Shown: positions 37,153 through 46,344 of the stretch, piece by piece | Numbering within the stretch: position 1 is the first letter of the stretch | How the letters are laid out: each line of letters starts with the position of its first letter | Assembly: GCA_944390745.1 (NCBI GenBank) | Contig: CALXQK010000015.1 | Location: 62,001 to 126,000 of the forward strand | Length of the DNA: 64,000 nucleotides | DNA from: an uncultured Duodenibacillus sp. | GTDB taxonomy: Bacteria > Pseudomonadota > Gammaproteobacteria > Burkholderiales > Burkholderiaceae_F | Direction of reading: 5' to 3' | Translations under genes and position numbers: made by a program | Notes under the pieces: generated by a model | What the model was told of the DNA's origin: nothing | The model's database searches: none | What the model saw: only the letters and a program-made list of their open reading frames with translations

Positions 37153-38409
37153 GTGATGTTTGAACACATTCAGACGCCCGATTTCGGCAAGCCCATCAGC
37201 GTTTCCGAAACCGGCGCGCTCGTCGTGCCCGACACCCCCGTGATCACCTATATCGAGGGCGACGGCATTGGAGCCGATGTTTCGCCCGTTGCGATCCGCG
37301 TCGCGGACCGCGCGGTGCAGAAGGCCTACGGGGGGCGGCGGCGCATCGCATGGACCGAGATCTATGCCGGGGAGAAGGCGCGCCGCATCTACGGTCCCGA
37401 CACCTGGATCGCCGAGGAAACCTTCGAGGCGCTCAAGACCTTCAAGGTGGGGTTCAAGGGCCCGCTGACTACGCCCGTGGGCGGCGGCATCCGCAGTCTC
37501 AACGTGGCGCTTCGCCAGCGGCTCGACCTCTACGTGTGCCTGCGCCCCGTGCGCTGGTTTCCGGGCACCCCCTCGCCCGTGAAGCACCCCGAGAACGTCG
37601 ACATGGTGATCTTTCGGGAAAACACCGAGGACATCTACGCCGGCATCGAGTGGCCGGCGCAAAGCGCCGAGGCGCAGCGCGTCATCGCGTTTCTTGAGCG
37701 CGAGATGGGCGTGAGCAAGATCCGCTTCCCCGCGACTTCGGGCATCGGCATCAAGCCTGTCAGTCGAGAGGGCAGCGAACGGCTCATCCGCAAGGCCATC
37801 CGCTACGCAATCGACCACGACCGCGCCAGCGTCACGATGGTGCACAAGGGCAACATCATGAAGTTCACCGAGGGGGCCTTCCGCGACTGGGGCTACGCGC
37901 TCGCCCAGCGCGAGTTCGGCGCAAAGCCTCTGGGCGAGGGCCCCTGGTGCACGTTCAGGAACCCGCGCACGGGCCGCGACATTGTGGTGAAGGACTGCAT
38001 CTGCGACGCCTTCCTGCAGCAGATTCTCCTGGCGCCGAAGGACTACGACGTCATCGCCGCCCCCAACCTCAACGGCGACTACATCAGCGACGCGCTGGCC
38101 GCCCAGGTGGGCGGCATCGGCATCGCGCCCGGGGCCAACCTTTCCGATGAGATCGCCATCTTCGAGGCCACGCACGGAACGGCGCCCGCCATCGCCGGCA
38201 GAAACCTCGCCAACCCCTGCTCGGTCATTCTCTCAACGGAAATGATGCTCAGGCACATCGGCTGGGATGAAGCGGCCGATCTGGTGATCGCCGCCGTCGA
38301 GCAGCAGATCGCCTCGGGGCGCGTGACAAGCGACCTGGCAGCCCTCACACCCGGGGCCAGCACCCTGGGCTGCCGGGAGTTCGGCGACGAGCTGCTCGCG
38401 CGCATCTGA
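37153..38409 (+). CDS. icd: Isocitrate dehydrogenase, predicted NAD-preferring
   Basis: The 418-residue enzyme is of the E. coli type: the phosphorylation site and isocitrate loop RSLNVALRQ (Ser114), [11 protein letters not shown]-like [11 protein letters not shown] and the coenzyme loop [15 protein letters not shown]. It converts isocitrate to 2-oxoglutarate. With a +1 offset from E. coli numbering, the residues at the NADP-specificity positions are V202, I333, A345, I346, A352, S392 and A396 in place of Cys201, Cys332, Lys344, Tyr345, Val351, Tyr391 and Arg395. All seven therefore differ, and the Lys, Tyr, Tyr and Arg that hold the 2'-phosphate are gone. NAD use is the likely reading. It stands alone, followed by a terminator. 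Confidence 0.93.
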   Translation: MMFEHIQTPDFGKPISVSETGALVVPDTPVITYIEGDGIGADVSPVAIRVADRAVQKAYGGRRRIAWTEIYAGEKARRIYGPDTWIAEETFEALKTFKVGFKGPLTTPVGGGIRSLNVALRQRLDLYVCLRPVRWFPGTPSPVKHPENVDMVIFRENTEDIYAGIEWPAQSAEAQRVIAFLEREMGVSKIRFPATSGIGIKPVSREGSERLIRKAIRYAIDHDRASVTMVHKGNIMKFTEGAFRDWGYALAQREFGAKPLGEGPWCTFRNPRTGRDIVVKDCICDAFLQQILLAPKDYDVIAAPNLNGDYISDALAAQVGGIGIAPGANLSDEIAIFEATHGTAPAIAGRNLANPCSVILSTEMMLRHIGWDEAADLVIAAVEQQIASGRVTSDLAALTPGASTLGCREFGDELLARI

Positions 38410-38444
38410 TCCGCGAACGCTGCGCCCCTTGAGGGCGCGAAAAA

Positions 38445-38492
38445 AGCCGCCGTCTGACGGAAGGTTCTCTTCCCGACGGCGGCTCTTTTTTG
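38445..38492. terminator. Bidirectional terminator between icd and the cold-shock gene
   Basis: AGCCGCCGTC (38445-38454) pairs with GACGGCGGCT (38475-38484), flanked by an A run before and T6 after. It lies between convergent genes. Confidence 0.85.
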
Positions 38493-38542
38493 CTGACGCC
38501 GGCAGCGCCTGGAACAGGTCCCGGGCGCTGCGGCGGCGAAAT

Positions 38543-38749
38543 CTACTTTTCAGGCTTGACGTGGGCGGCTTGCTTGCCTTTTGGGCCCGCAACCACTTCA
38601 AAACTCACCTTCTGACCTTCCTTGAGGGTCTTGAAGCCTTCGATTTCAATCGCGGTGAAATGCACAAACAGGTCTTCGCCGCCGTCATCGGGCGTGATGA
38701 AGCCGAATCCCTTGGCGTCGTTAAACCATTTGACAACACCCTGAGCCAT
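38543..38749 (-). CDS. Cold-shock protein (CspA family)
   Basis: This 68-residue protein is a single cold-shock domain with RNP1 (KGFGFITPD) and RNP2 (DLFVHFTAI). It binds single-stranded RNA and acts as a chaperone for messages. I chose the ATG at 38749 ([11 protein letters not shown]) because it matches the family start and length; the frame extends further. Convergent with icd. Confidence 0.95.
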   Translation of the reverse strand: MAQGVVKWFNDAKGFGFITPDDGGEDLFVHFTAIEIEGFKTLKEGQKVSFEVVAGPKGKQAAHVKPEK

Positions 38750-39239
38750 TTTTTTCTCCCTTCGAAAATCCTTGTCCCGGCCCCCGAACCGGCAACCTCG
38801 CCGATTCAAACATCAAGAAGCCGGAGACTTCCGTGCAGCGTTCTAATTGGATAAGCGTCGGCCGCACGCGCATCAAGCTCTGCCTTCATCCCCAAGGAGT
38901 GCATAGCTCTCAGGTGGGAATTGGCTGATGCCTGCGCTAGATTACCCCCGCAGCATGAATTTTTCTCAAGCCGCCGTTGCTTTTCACGCATCAAACAGGG
39001 AAAACACTACCTTTCGAGGCTCCCCCTCCGGCGATTCCCCGCCCTTCCCTGCGTCCGCGGCTGCGCCTGCAGGGCTGCGCCGGCCCCGCCCTGGGCGAAT
39101 CCCCCAAAAGAATGAGTTTTCCAGTTCCCGGCGCCCGCATGTGTATACTCGAAAAGACGTGCCGGGCCCCTTCCGGCGCCGCCCTGCACGCCGGCGGTCA
39201 TCGCCCTGCGGCCGGCCTCGACTTCTTCATCACTTCATC
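38750..39239. other. Gap between the cold-shock gene and the DUF192 gene
   Basis: About 490 bases. The part next to the cold-shock gene is probably its long 5' leader. Close to the DUF192 gene a TATACT lies at 39144-39149, a plausible -10 box. I see no RNA gene here. Confidence 0.4.
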
Positions 39240-39689
39240 ATGCGCATCCGCCCGCTACTGATTCTGCTGCTTTCCGCCGCCAGCGCATCTGCGCACGCCG
39301 AAGGCACGACCACGATTTTTCTCGGCACGAACCGCGTGACGCTTGAGGTTGCCGAGACCGCCATCGAGCAGCGCACGGGTCTCATGCACCGCGCCAGCCT
39401 CGAGGAAAACCGCGGCATGCTTTTCGTGTTTTCCGAACCGCGCAGCGTGGCCATGTGGATGAAGAACACGCTCATTGACCTCGACGCCGCGTTTGTCGAC
39501 GCCTGCGGCCGGATTCTCAACATCGAGACCATGAAGAAGGGCACGCTCGACCTGCACCGCTCGCAGGGCCCGGCGCTCACCGTCATTGAAATGAACGCAG
39601 GATGGTTCAAGCGCCACGGCGTGCACTCGGACACATTCATTCCGCCGCTCAAGAGCCGCTCCTACTGCAGAGACCCACTGGCGCAGTAG
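39240..39689 (+). CDS. DUF192 domain-containing exported protein
   Basis: The 149-residue protein has a signal peptide (about 20 residues, cut after ASAHA) and a DUF192 domain (EVAETAIEQRTGLMHRASLEENRGMLFVFSEPRSVAMWMKNTLIDLDAAFV). The family is small, periplasmic and of unknown function. The ATG at 39240 gives a clean signal peptide. The gene ends just before two back-to-back terminators that separate it from sodB. Confidence 0.85.
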   Translation: MRIRPLLILLLSAASASAHAEGTTTIFLGTNRVTLEVAETAIEQRTGLMHRASLEENRGMLFVFSEPRSVAMWMKNTLIDLDAAFVDACGRILNIETMKKGTLDLHRSQGPALTVIEMNAGWFKRHGVHSDTFIPPLKSRSYCRDPLAQ

Positions 39690-39703
39690 CGCCCCCGGAA
39701 ACG

Positions 39704-39733
39704 GCAAAAAAAGGGCGGGCCCGAAGCCCGCCG
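39704..39733 (-). terminator. Terminator of sodB
   Basis: GGCGGGC pairs with GCCCGCC around a 5-base loop. On the minus strand this is followed by a run of seven T. It lies 65 bases after the sodB stop. Confidence 0.75.
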
Positions 39734-39736
39734 GCG

Positions 39737-39780
39737 CTCCCGCACGAAGAAAAGGCTTGCGTGCGGGGGCTTTTTTTTTC
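39737..39780 (+). terminator. Terminator of the DUF192 gene
   Basis: CCCGCACG pairs with CGTGCGGG and is followed by nine T on the plus strand. The two terminators, on opposite strands, lie side by side between convergent genes. Confidence 0.8.
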
Positions 39781-39798
39781 AGGACAAGTCAAAACCGA

Positions 39799-40440
39799 TC
39801 AGGCGCAGCAGCCGCAGCAGCCGCCCTCGGGCTTGCAGTTGCAGTCGCAGGGCTCTCCGGCAAAGCGGCGCTCGGCGAAGTCCCAGTTCACCAGCTTCTC
39901 GAAGAAGGCCTTCGCAAAGGCGGCGCGATCATTGCGGTAGTCGATGTAGTAGGCGTGCTCCCAGACGTCGATCGTGAGGATGGGCTTCATGTGCTCGGTC
40001 AGGGGCGTGCCGGCGTTGGAGGTCGAGTAGATCTCAAGCTCGCCGTCGAGACGCTTGACAAGCCAGGTCCAGCCCGAACCGAAGTTGCCCACGGCCGCGG
40101 CGATGAACTGGTCGCGGAAGCCCTCAAAGGAGCCCCACTTCTTTTCAATGGCTGCAAGGAGGTCGCCCTTGGGAGCGCCGCCGCCGTTGGGGGTGAGGCA
40201 CTGCCAGAAGAAGGCGTGGTTGTAGGCCTGGGCGGCGTTGTTGAAGATCGCGCCCTGGCTCGTCTTGATGATCTCTCTCAGGGACTCGGCCTCAAACTGC
40301 GTGCCCTTGATGAGGTTGTTGAGCGTGTTGATGTAATTCTGGTGATGCTTGCCATAGTGATACTGCATGGCTTCTTCACTAAGAACAGGAGCAAGCGCGT
40401 TTAACTCGTAGTTAAGCTTCGGTAAAACAAACTGGCTCAT
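39799..40440 (-). CDS. sodB: Superoxide dismutase [Fe] with a cysteine-rich tail
   Basis: The 213-residue enzyme has the Fe/Mn-SOD fold with metal ligands in HYGKHHQNY, HAFFWQC, and DVWEHAYYIDY. Fe-type markers are AYNHAFFW, GGGAPKGDL, and GSGWTWL. It turns superoxide into oxygen and hydrogen peroxide in the cytoplasm. The last 16 residues form a tail (CDCNCKPEGGCCGCCA) with seven Cys, absent from the family norm of about 193 residues. It may bind Zn, Fe or Ni. The gene stands alone. Confidence 0.95.
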   Translation of the reverse strand: MSQFVLPKLNYELNALAPVLSEEAMQYHYGKHHQNYINTLNNLIKGTQFEAESLREIIKTSQGAIFNNAAQAYNHAFFWQCLTPNGGGAPKGDLLAAIEKKWGSFEGFRDQFIAAAVGNFGSGWTWLVKRLDGELEIYSTSNAGTPLTEHMKPILTIDVWEHAYYIDYRNDRAAFAKAFFEKLVNWDFAERRFAGEPCDCNCKPEGGCCGCCA

Positions 40441-40646
40441 CGGTTTTCTCCTGAATCAAACGTGTTGACAGATATCCAAGGAAGCTCAAGCGCCCCTTGA
40501 AGGGGACGTCAGGACTCCTGCGTCTAATCATAAACTCTTCGCCTGATCTTCAGCTTTATTTTTGCGTCGAGCAAAGGGGGCGTGCCGCAGCCTCCGCCGC
40601 CCGGCCGCAGCCGCGGGCGCAGCCCGGCAAAAAAAGAAAAGACGTG

Positions 40647-42104
40647 CTAGGACTTGTGCGCGGACAAGGCGTCGCCGACGCGCGAAACGACGGCCTGCGC
40701 CTCGCCGCTTGAGAAGTGAAGCGCAAGCGGCTCGCCAACCGTCAGATTCGAGGCATTGCGCACGACGCGCCCCTGCGTCGTGGTCGCAATGCAGTAGCCG
40801 CGCGCGAGCACTCTGGCCATGTCAAGGGCCTGAAGCCGGGCCTGCAGGGCGTCCAGACGCGTGCGGTTCATCTCCAGCTGCCGCTGTGCGGCGCGCGCAA
40901 GCGCCGTCTGCGCCCGCTCAACATCGCCGCGGTGCGCGGCGATGTCCGGGCGGCGGGCTGCAAGCCGCGTCCGGTCAAGGACAAGCTGTCCGCGCAACAG
41001 CTCCAGCCGCCGGACGGCGGCAGCCTGCAGCTGATCCTGCAGGCCGTCGGCGCGCTGCGAGAGGCGGTCGAGATACTGCAGCAGAAACCGACGGAAGTCT
41101 CCCACCGCCGCCAGGCGCGCCCGCCTGTCCTGCAGAAACGTGCGGTATGCAAACCGCAGCCGGTCGGCTCTGGAAAGCCGCATGCGGGCAAGTCTCAGGG
41201 CGTTCTGCGTGTTTGAAGTCAGGCGCCTGCGCAGCATCAGCAGGCGCTCGGCCGCATGCACCCAGCCTTCAACTGCAGCCGCCGCAGCCGCCGTGGGCGT
41301 GGCGGCGCGCAGATCGCTCACAAAGTCTGCGATGGTGAAGTCCACCTCGTGGCCCACGCCGCAGACAACAGGCATCGGCATCGTGGGAATCATGCGCGCG
41401 ATGCGCTCGGAGTTGAAGCTCCACAAGTCGGCAATGGAGCCGCCGCCGCGCACCAGCAGCAGGACGTCAGCCTCGCGCCGGGCGGCCGCTGCCGCAAGTG
41501 CGCGCAGGATCTCTCCCTCGGCGGCCTCCCCCTGCACGCTTGCAGGGTAGAGGATGATGCGCACCCATGGGGCGCTGCGGCGAAGCGTACGAACCACGTC
41601 GCGCAGGGCCGCTGCCTCGGGGCTCGTGACCACGCCGATGGTCGCGGGATACGGCGGCAGCGCCCGCTTTCTGTCTGCGTCAAAAAGCCCCTCGGCCGCG
41701 AGCTTTTCCTTCAGGGCGAGAAACTGCGCAAACAGATCGCCCGCGCCCGCGGGCTTCATCGAGCGCGCCACGAAATTGAGCTGTCCGCGGGGTTCGTAGA
41801 TGTTGAGCGTTCCGCTCAGCTCCACCACGTCGCCCACCTTCGGACGAAATGTCAGGCGCTGCGCGTCCCTGCGAAAGATGACGCAGCTCAAGAGCGCATC
41901 CTCCCTGCGGTCGCGCAGGTCAAAGTAGATGTGTCCGGACGGATAGGGCTTGAACGAGCGCAGCTCGCCCTGCACCCGGATGTCGCCCCACAAACGCAAA
42001 AGCTCCGACTTGATGCCGCGCAGAATTTCTGCAACATCAAGCGGAGCCTGTCTGCTGACGGAAAGGGCAGGGTCTTCGGACCAGAACTCGTCGTGCAGGT
42101 GCAT
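40647..42104 (-). CDS. xseA: Exodeoxyribonuclease VII large subunit
   Basis: The 485-residue protein has the XseA pattern: an N-terminal OB domain (VQGELRSFKPYPSGHIYFDLRD), then the catalytic region (PATIGVVTSPEAAALRDVVRTLRRSAPWV and RGGGSIADLWSFN, with GHEVDFTIADFVSDLRAATPTAAA). A long coiled-coil region follows. It degrades single-stranded DNA with the small subunit XseB, which is not in this window. Two starts are possible: GTG at 42110 and ATG at 42104; I used the latter. Confidence 0.94.
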   Translation of the reverse strand: MHLHDEFWSEDPALSVSRQAPLDVAEILRGIKSELLRLWGDIRVQGELRSFKPYPSGHIYFDLRDRREDALLSCVIFRRDAQRLTFRPKVGDVVELSGTLNIYEPRGQLNFVARSMKPAGAGDLFAQFLALKEKLAAEGLFDADRKRALPPYPATIGVVTSPEAAALRDVVRTLRRSAPWVRIILYPASVQGEAAEGEILRALAAAAARREADVLLLVRGGGSIADLWSFNSERIARMIPTMPMPVVCGVGHEVDFTIADFVSDLRAATPTAAAAAAVEGWVHAAERLLMLRRRLTSNTQNALRLARMRLSRADRLRFAYRTFLQDRRARLAAVGDFRRFLLQYLDRLSQRADGLQDQLQAAAVRRLELLRGQLVLDRTRLAARRPDIAAHRGDVERAQTALARAAQRQLEMNRTRLDALQARLQALDMARVLARGYCIATTTQGRVVRNASNLTVGEPLALHFSSGEAQAVVSRVGDALSAHKS

Positions 42105-42167
42105 GTACACGTTCCCCCTCTCCTTTTCGGGCCGATGAAAATCAATGCGCCCGGGGCCGCTGCCGCA

Positions 42168-42428
42168 TCAACGGCGGCGGGGCGCCGAAGCCGCCGGGGA
42201 GGGACGTCCCTCAATGTGGCGGAACGTGATGCGTCCCTTCGTCAGGTCATACGGGGAGAGCTCAAGCGACACCTTGTCGCCGGCGAGAATGCGGATGTGA
42301 TGCTTGCGCATCTTGCCGTTGGTGTAGGCGATCAGCTCATGGCCATTGTCGAGCTTTACGCGATAGCGGGCGTCAGGGAGCACTTCAAGCACCTGACCGG
42401 ACATTTCAATAAGGTCTTCTTTTGCCAT
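42168..42428 (-). CDS. infA: Translation initiation factor IF-1 with a C-terminal extension
   Basis: The 86-residue protein is an S1/OB fold ([53 protein letters not shown]). E. coli IF-1 has 72 residues; here a basic, Pro/Ala/Arg-rich tail of about 15 residues follows. Such a tail is typical of the second infA in betaproteobacteria. It binds the 30S A site during initiation. It is divergent from hemG and is followed by xseA. Confidence 0.9.
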   Translation of the reverse strand: MAKEDLIEMSGQVLEVLPDARYRVKLDNGHELIAYTNGKMRKHHIRILAGDKVSLELSPYDLTKGRITFRHIEGRPSPAASAPRRR

Positions 42429-42763
42429 ACATCCTGTTTGCCTCCTGCCGCAGCCATGACGCTCGTGCGGCCGGCAGACAAAGCTTTGATCAATAAAAAG
42501 TCAGTGGGATTTCAATGAAAACCGCGCGGTCCGCGCGGTTTCGAAAGCCGCAATTGTAAACGTTGAGTCCTTGTTTTTGCTAGATCTTTCATCGAACTCC
42601 AGGCAAAAGAGTTGGTTTTAGTTCCCAGGACACGCGCCGAACCGCCAGGCCAGTCTTACCCACCAAACAGCTACAATCAATCTGCTGTCCGCAAAAACCC
42701 GCGCTGGGCAAGGCCTTGAGGCGCCCCTTTTCGGACGGCGACATACAGACTGGAGCACGCTTA
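42429..42763. other. Gap between divergent infA and hemG
   Basis: About 335 bases hold the promoters of both genes. A GC-rich palindrome (AAACCGCGCG-GTC-CGCGCGGTTT, 42519-42542) lies close to infA. Possible -10 boxes are TACAAT on the minus strand (42554-42559) and TACAAT on the plus strand (42672-42677). The gap has no coding sequence. Confidence 0.45.
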
Positions 42764-43318
42764 ATGAAACACGTTTTGATGGCTTACTACAGCCATGCCG
42801 GACACACCGCACGCATCGCCCGCACGATTCAGCAGGCGATTGTCGAGGAGGGCCACGTCTGCGACATGATGGAGATGATGGAGTGCGTGCGCGAGGGCGT
42901 CGACTGGTCGCGGTACAACATCGTCATCGTGGGCTCCCCCATCGTCTACGGCGTCTACAACAAGGTTGTCTGGGAATTCGTGGAAAAGTTCCGGGCCGAG
43001 CTCGATGCGCTGCCCAACAGCTTCTTCAACGTGACGGTCGTGGCGCGCACGCCGCTCAAGGCCACGCCCGAGGGCAACCGCTACCTGCAGGCCTTCATCA
43101 AGCGCTCGCCCTGGAAGCCGCGCGACCTGAAGTGCTTTGCGGGCAAGGTCGACTATCCGCACTGGACGTGGTACCAGCGCCTGATGATTCAGCTCATCAT
43201 GCGCATCACCGACGGACCGACCGACCCGAGCGTCATCGTCGACTACACTGACTATGAGGACGTCAAGGACTACGCAAGGCACTGCCTGCTGCTTGACAAG
43301 TTCCAGCGCCGCCGCTGA
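42764..43318 (+). CDS. hemG: Menaquinone-dependent protoporphyrinogen IX dehydrogenase
   Basis: The 184-residue flavodoxin-like protein matches HemG: an FMN loop in YYSHAGHTARIA, VIVGSPIVYGVYNKVVWEFVEKF, and the HemG insertion SFFNVTVVARTPLKATPEG with WYQRLMIQLIMRITDGPTD. It oxidises protoporphyrinogen IX with quinone at the inner membrane, the step before HemH. Flavodoxin proper lacks this insertion. The start is the ATG at 42764. A hemH gene is found at 57.3 kb. HemG is scarce outside gammaproteobacteria, so its presence here is notable. Confidence 0.88.
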   Translation: MKHVLMAYYSHAGHTARIARTIQQAIVEEGHVCDMMEMMECVREGVDWSRYNIVIVGSPIVYGVYNKVVWEFVEKFRAELDALPNSFFNVTVVARTPLKATPEGNRYLQAFIKRSPWKPRDLKCFAGKVDYPHWTWYQRLMIQLIMRITDGPTDPSVIVDYTDYEDVKDYARHCLLLDKFQRRR

Positions 43319-43428
43319 TTCCCCGGCCGCCGACCCGCGGGCGCGGGCGGCCCGTTCTGCTTTCGGAGCGCCGCCCGCCGGCGGCCCTCCTTCCCCGCCT
43401 CCTTCCGGCCGTTGTCTTGGTGAGAAAG

Positions 43429-45117
43429 ATGTTGAACAAGACCTTCCCCTGGATCGCACACTACCCCGAGGGCGTTCCCGCCGAAATCAATCCTGACGCC
43501 TTTGCGTCGATCCCCGCGCTTTTTGACGAGGTCGCCAAAACGCACGGCGGCAAGACCGCCTTCGTATGCATGGACCGCGCACTCACCTACGACGAGGTCA
43601 ACGCCCTCTCGAAGGACTTCGCCGGCTTTCTGCAGACGCTTCCCGACCTCAAGCCGGGCGACAGGGTCGCCCTGATGATGCCCAACATCCTGCAGTACAT
43701 CATCGCGCTTCTGGGCATCCTTCGCGCCGGCATGATCGCCGTCAACGTCAATCCCCTCTACACCTCGCATGAACTTGGACACCAGCTCGCCGACAGCGGC
43801 TCCAAGGCCATCGTCATCATCGAGAACTTTGCCAAGACCCTCGAGCAGACGCTGGGCGAGACGCCCATCGAGCACATCATCACCACCAAGGTGGGCGACA
43901 TGCTGCCGCTGCACAAGCGGCTTCTTGCTGACTTCTATGTTCGGTACGTCAAAAAGATGGTGCCCGAGTTCAATCTTCCTGGACACATCAACTTCCGCAA
44001 GGCGCTGGCATTGGGGCGCTCGAGAGGCTTTACGCCGGTGGAGCTCAGGAACACCGACGTGGCGCTTCTGCAGTACACGGGCGGCACGACGGGCATCGCC
44101 AAGGGCGCCATGCTTTCGCACCGCAACGTGCTTGCCAATGTTGAGCAGACCGGAACTTGGATCAGTCAAACTTTTGAAGTGGGCAAGGAGGTGGCCATGA
44201 CAGCGCTGCCGCTTTACCACATCTTCAGCTTCACGGCGACGCTGTGCTTTTCCAAAAATGCCGCCACGCAGGTCATGGTGCCCAACCCGCGCGACATCCC
44301 TGCCCTGGTTGAGCTCGTCAAGAAATGGGACTTCTCGGTCATCCCGGCCGTCAACACGCTTTTCAATGCGCTTTTGAACAACAAGGAGTTTCGCGCGCAC
44401 AAGTTCACGCGCCTGAAGATGACGGTCGGCGGCGGGGCCCAGGTTCAGAAGAGCGTGGCCGACCGCTGGTATGAGGTTACCGGCTGCCACATTCTCGAGG
44501 CCTACGGCCTGACGGAAACAAGTCCCGGCGTTTGCGGCAATCTTCCGGACGCGCCGTGGGACGGCTCGGTGGGCTATCCCCTGCCCTCAACGCAGGTTTC
44601 CATTCGCGGCGAACAATTCAAGGATCTGGGACTGTGCCCGGACGCCGAGCACATCGCCGAACACACCGGAGAGATCTGCGTCAAGGGCCCGCAGGTGATG
44701 CTGGGCTACTGGGAAAAGCCCGAGGAAACCGCCAACGTCTTTGTGGACGGCTGGCTCAGAACGGGCGACGTCGGCTTCATGGACAGCCGCGGCTGCGTGA
44801 CCATCACCGACCGCATGAAGGACCTCATCATCGTCAACGGCCTCAACGTCTATCCCAATGAAATTGAGAGCGTGATCGCCTCGATGCCCGGCGTGCTTGA
44901 GTGCGGCGTGGTCGGCGTCAAGAACCCGCGCGTGGGCGAATCAGTAAAGGCCGTCATCGTGAAGAAGGATCCGGCGCTCACCAGAGACGACGTTGTGAAG
45001 TACTGCAGGGCGCGCCTGACCGGCTACAAGTGCCCGAGAACGATTGTCTTTGTGAATGCCCTGCCCAAGACGGCCGTTGGAAAGATTCTGAGAAGAGAAC
45101 TGGTTGATATAACCTAA
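43429..45117 (+). CDS. fadD: Long-chain-fatty-acid-CoA ligase
   Basis: The 562-residue enzyme has the AMP-binding P-loop YTGGTTGIAKGAML near residue 215, the EAYGLTETSPG motif, GWLRTGDVGFMD and the C-terminal RMKDLIIVNGLNVYPNEIE, with the catalytic Lys near the end (GKILRREL). It activates fatty acids to acyl-CoA through an acyl-AMP, at the inner membrane. The N-terminal MLNKTFPWIAHYPEGVPAEINPD matches E. coli FadD. The ATG at 43429 is used; GTG at 43420 is the alternative. The high-GC chromosome backbone ends with this gene. Confidence 0.95.
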   Translation: MLNKTFPWIAHYPEGVPAEINPDAFASIPALFDEVAKTHGGKTAFVCMDRALTYDEVNALSKDFAGFLQTLPDLKPGDRVALMMPNILQYIIALLGILRAGMIAVNVNPLYTSHELGHQLADSGSKAIVIIENFAKTLEQTLGETPIEHIITTKVGDMLPLHKRLLADFYVRYVKKMVPEFNLPGHINFRKALALGRSRGFTPVELRNTDVALLQYTGGTTGIAKGAMLSHRNVLANVEQTGTWISQTFEVGKEVAMTALPLYHIFSFTATLCFSKNAATQVMVPNPRDIPALVELVKKWDFSVIPAVNTLFNALLNNKEFRAHKFTRLKMTVGGGAQVQKSVADRWYEVTGCHILEAYGLTETSPGVCGNLPDAPWDGSVGYPLPSTQVSIRGEQFKDLGLCPDAEHIAEHTGEICVKGPQVMLGYWEKPEETANVFVDGWLRTGDVGFMDSRGCVTITDRMKDLIIVNGLNVYPNEIESVIASMPGVLECGVVGVKNPRVGESVKAVIVKKDPALTRDDVVKYCRARLTGYKCPRTIVFVNALPKTAVGKILRRELVDIT

Positions 45118-45148
45118 TTGCACCAACCTATCTTGTCGGTTGCTTTTT
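45118..45148 (+). terminator. Possible terminator of fadD
   Basis: CAACC pairs with GGTTG around a 9-base loop and is followed by CTTTTTG. The stem is short, so confidence is moderate. Confidence 0.5.
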
Positions 45149-45158
45149 GAGACAATTA

Positions 45159-46209
45159 ATGAAAAACAATTCAGAAAACGCCTTCAAAGTAGCAATCATC
45201 CTCCCCGTCTACAATGTCGAGGATTATCTCGAAGAATGTCTCGATTCTATTTTAGACCAGAGCTACACATCATTTGAACTATTTGCCATAAACGACGAAT
45301 CAACCGCCAAATCTTTGGCAATACTAGACGAATATGCCCAGAACGACAAGCGAATACCCATCATCAGCACCGACAATGAAGGATTAGCCGTCGCCCGAAA
45401 TCACGGACTCGACGCCGCTAAATCCCTAAGCACGATTAAATACATTTCGTTCATTGACAGCGACGATAATGTTGCCCCTGATTATTTAACAACTCTCGTC
45501 TATTGAAAGCTACGAGGCAGACATCGCATCCTGCTGCTTCAACAAGTTCAATTGCAACGGAACAATCGCACACAACAGAGAGCTCAAAGAAAAAAGACTC
45601 CTTAGCGTCCTCGGCTTCATCAAACTCACATTTTCCCTGGGCGAATGGAGCTCTTGTAAAGGTGCAGGCGGAATGGTTTGGAAAAACCTGTATCGCCTCG
45701 ACACAATTAGAGGCTTGAGATTTGATCCTAGACGTGCATTGCTAGAGGATGAGCCTTTTGATGTTCTTGTCTCAGGAAGGGCAACAAAGATTATCTATAT
45801 ACCAAAAGAACTGTATTTTTACAGGAAAAGATCGGTCCCGACCTCTTTGTGCAAGCAAAAGGATTTTCTGGAGCGGCAGCTTCGAGGGCGCCTCCTTTGC
45901 TTGGACTACAGCAAGAACTTAAATCCAGACATTACCCTGATTGTCTCCGCACAGTATATTCAAACGTTGCTTACAATTCACAAAAATTCACCTGTCAAGA
46001 ACATCAATTTCAGTCGGTACCATAATTTAGTCAGAGAGGCCCACTCAAAAGGACTCCTAAACACAAAATACTATATTCTTTTCAGAATATTCGAAAAACA
46101 TCCAATAATAACAAGCATTTACAGGCAAATAAGGCTCCTGCTTAAAAAGCAGCGCACAGGCAGCAAACGCATCACGAAACCATTAAACCAGACATCACAA
46201 GACAAATAG
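45159..46209 (+). pseudogene. GT2 glycosyltransferase gene broken by a frameshift
   Basis: The first part encodes the start of a GT2 enzyme (VAIILPVYNVEDYLEECLDSILDQ, INDESTAKSLAILDEYAQNDKRI, FIDSDDNVAPDYL) and ends at a stop at 45504-45506. The remaining part continues in another frame: from 45502 on it reads IESYEADIASCCFNKF and goes on to MVWKNLYRLDTIRGLRFD and EPFDVLVSGRATKIIYIPKELYFYRKR. Together they make a typical GT2 enzyme of about 350 residues. A gain of one base or loss of two near 45501 explains the break. It may be a true pseudogene or a sequencing error. It lies in the AT-rich island and converges on the KpsS-like gene. Confidence 0.8.
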
Positions 46210-46344
46210 AATGCCACCAAAACCAACCAGTCAACACAGTGCCGACCAATGCACAAACCATTGCAAAAAAACTGATAGCACTCTTAAGCAGGAACCACGC
46301 AAATAAGCAAGTTTAATGTCTGCCTTATCTCAGAAATTAGGGGT

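Noticed and set aside
45147-45158. TTG start for the GT2 relic
   Set aside because: The ATG at 45159 is closer to the family start and the TTG lies within the possible fadD terminator.
46210-46344. Transposase remnant or repeat at the middle of the AT-rich island
   Set aside because: No inverted repeats, target duplication or transposase motif could be seen.
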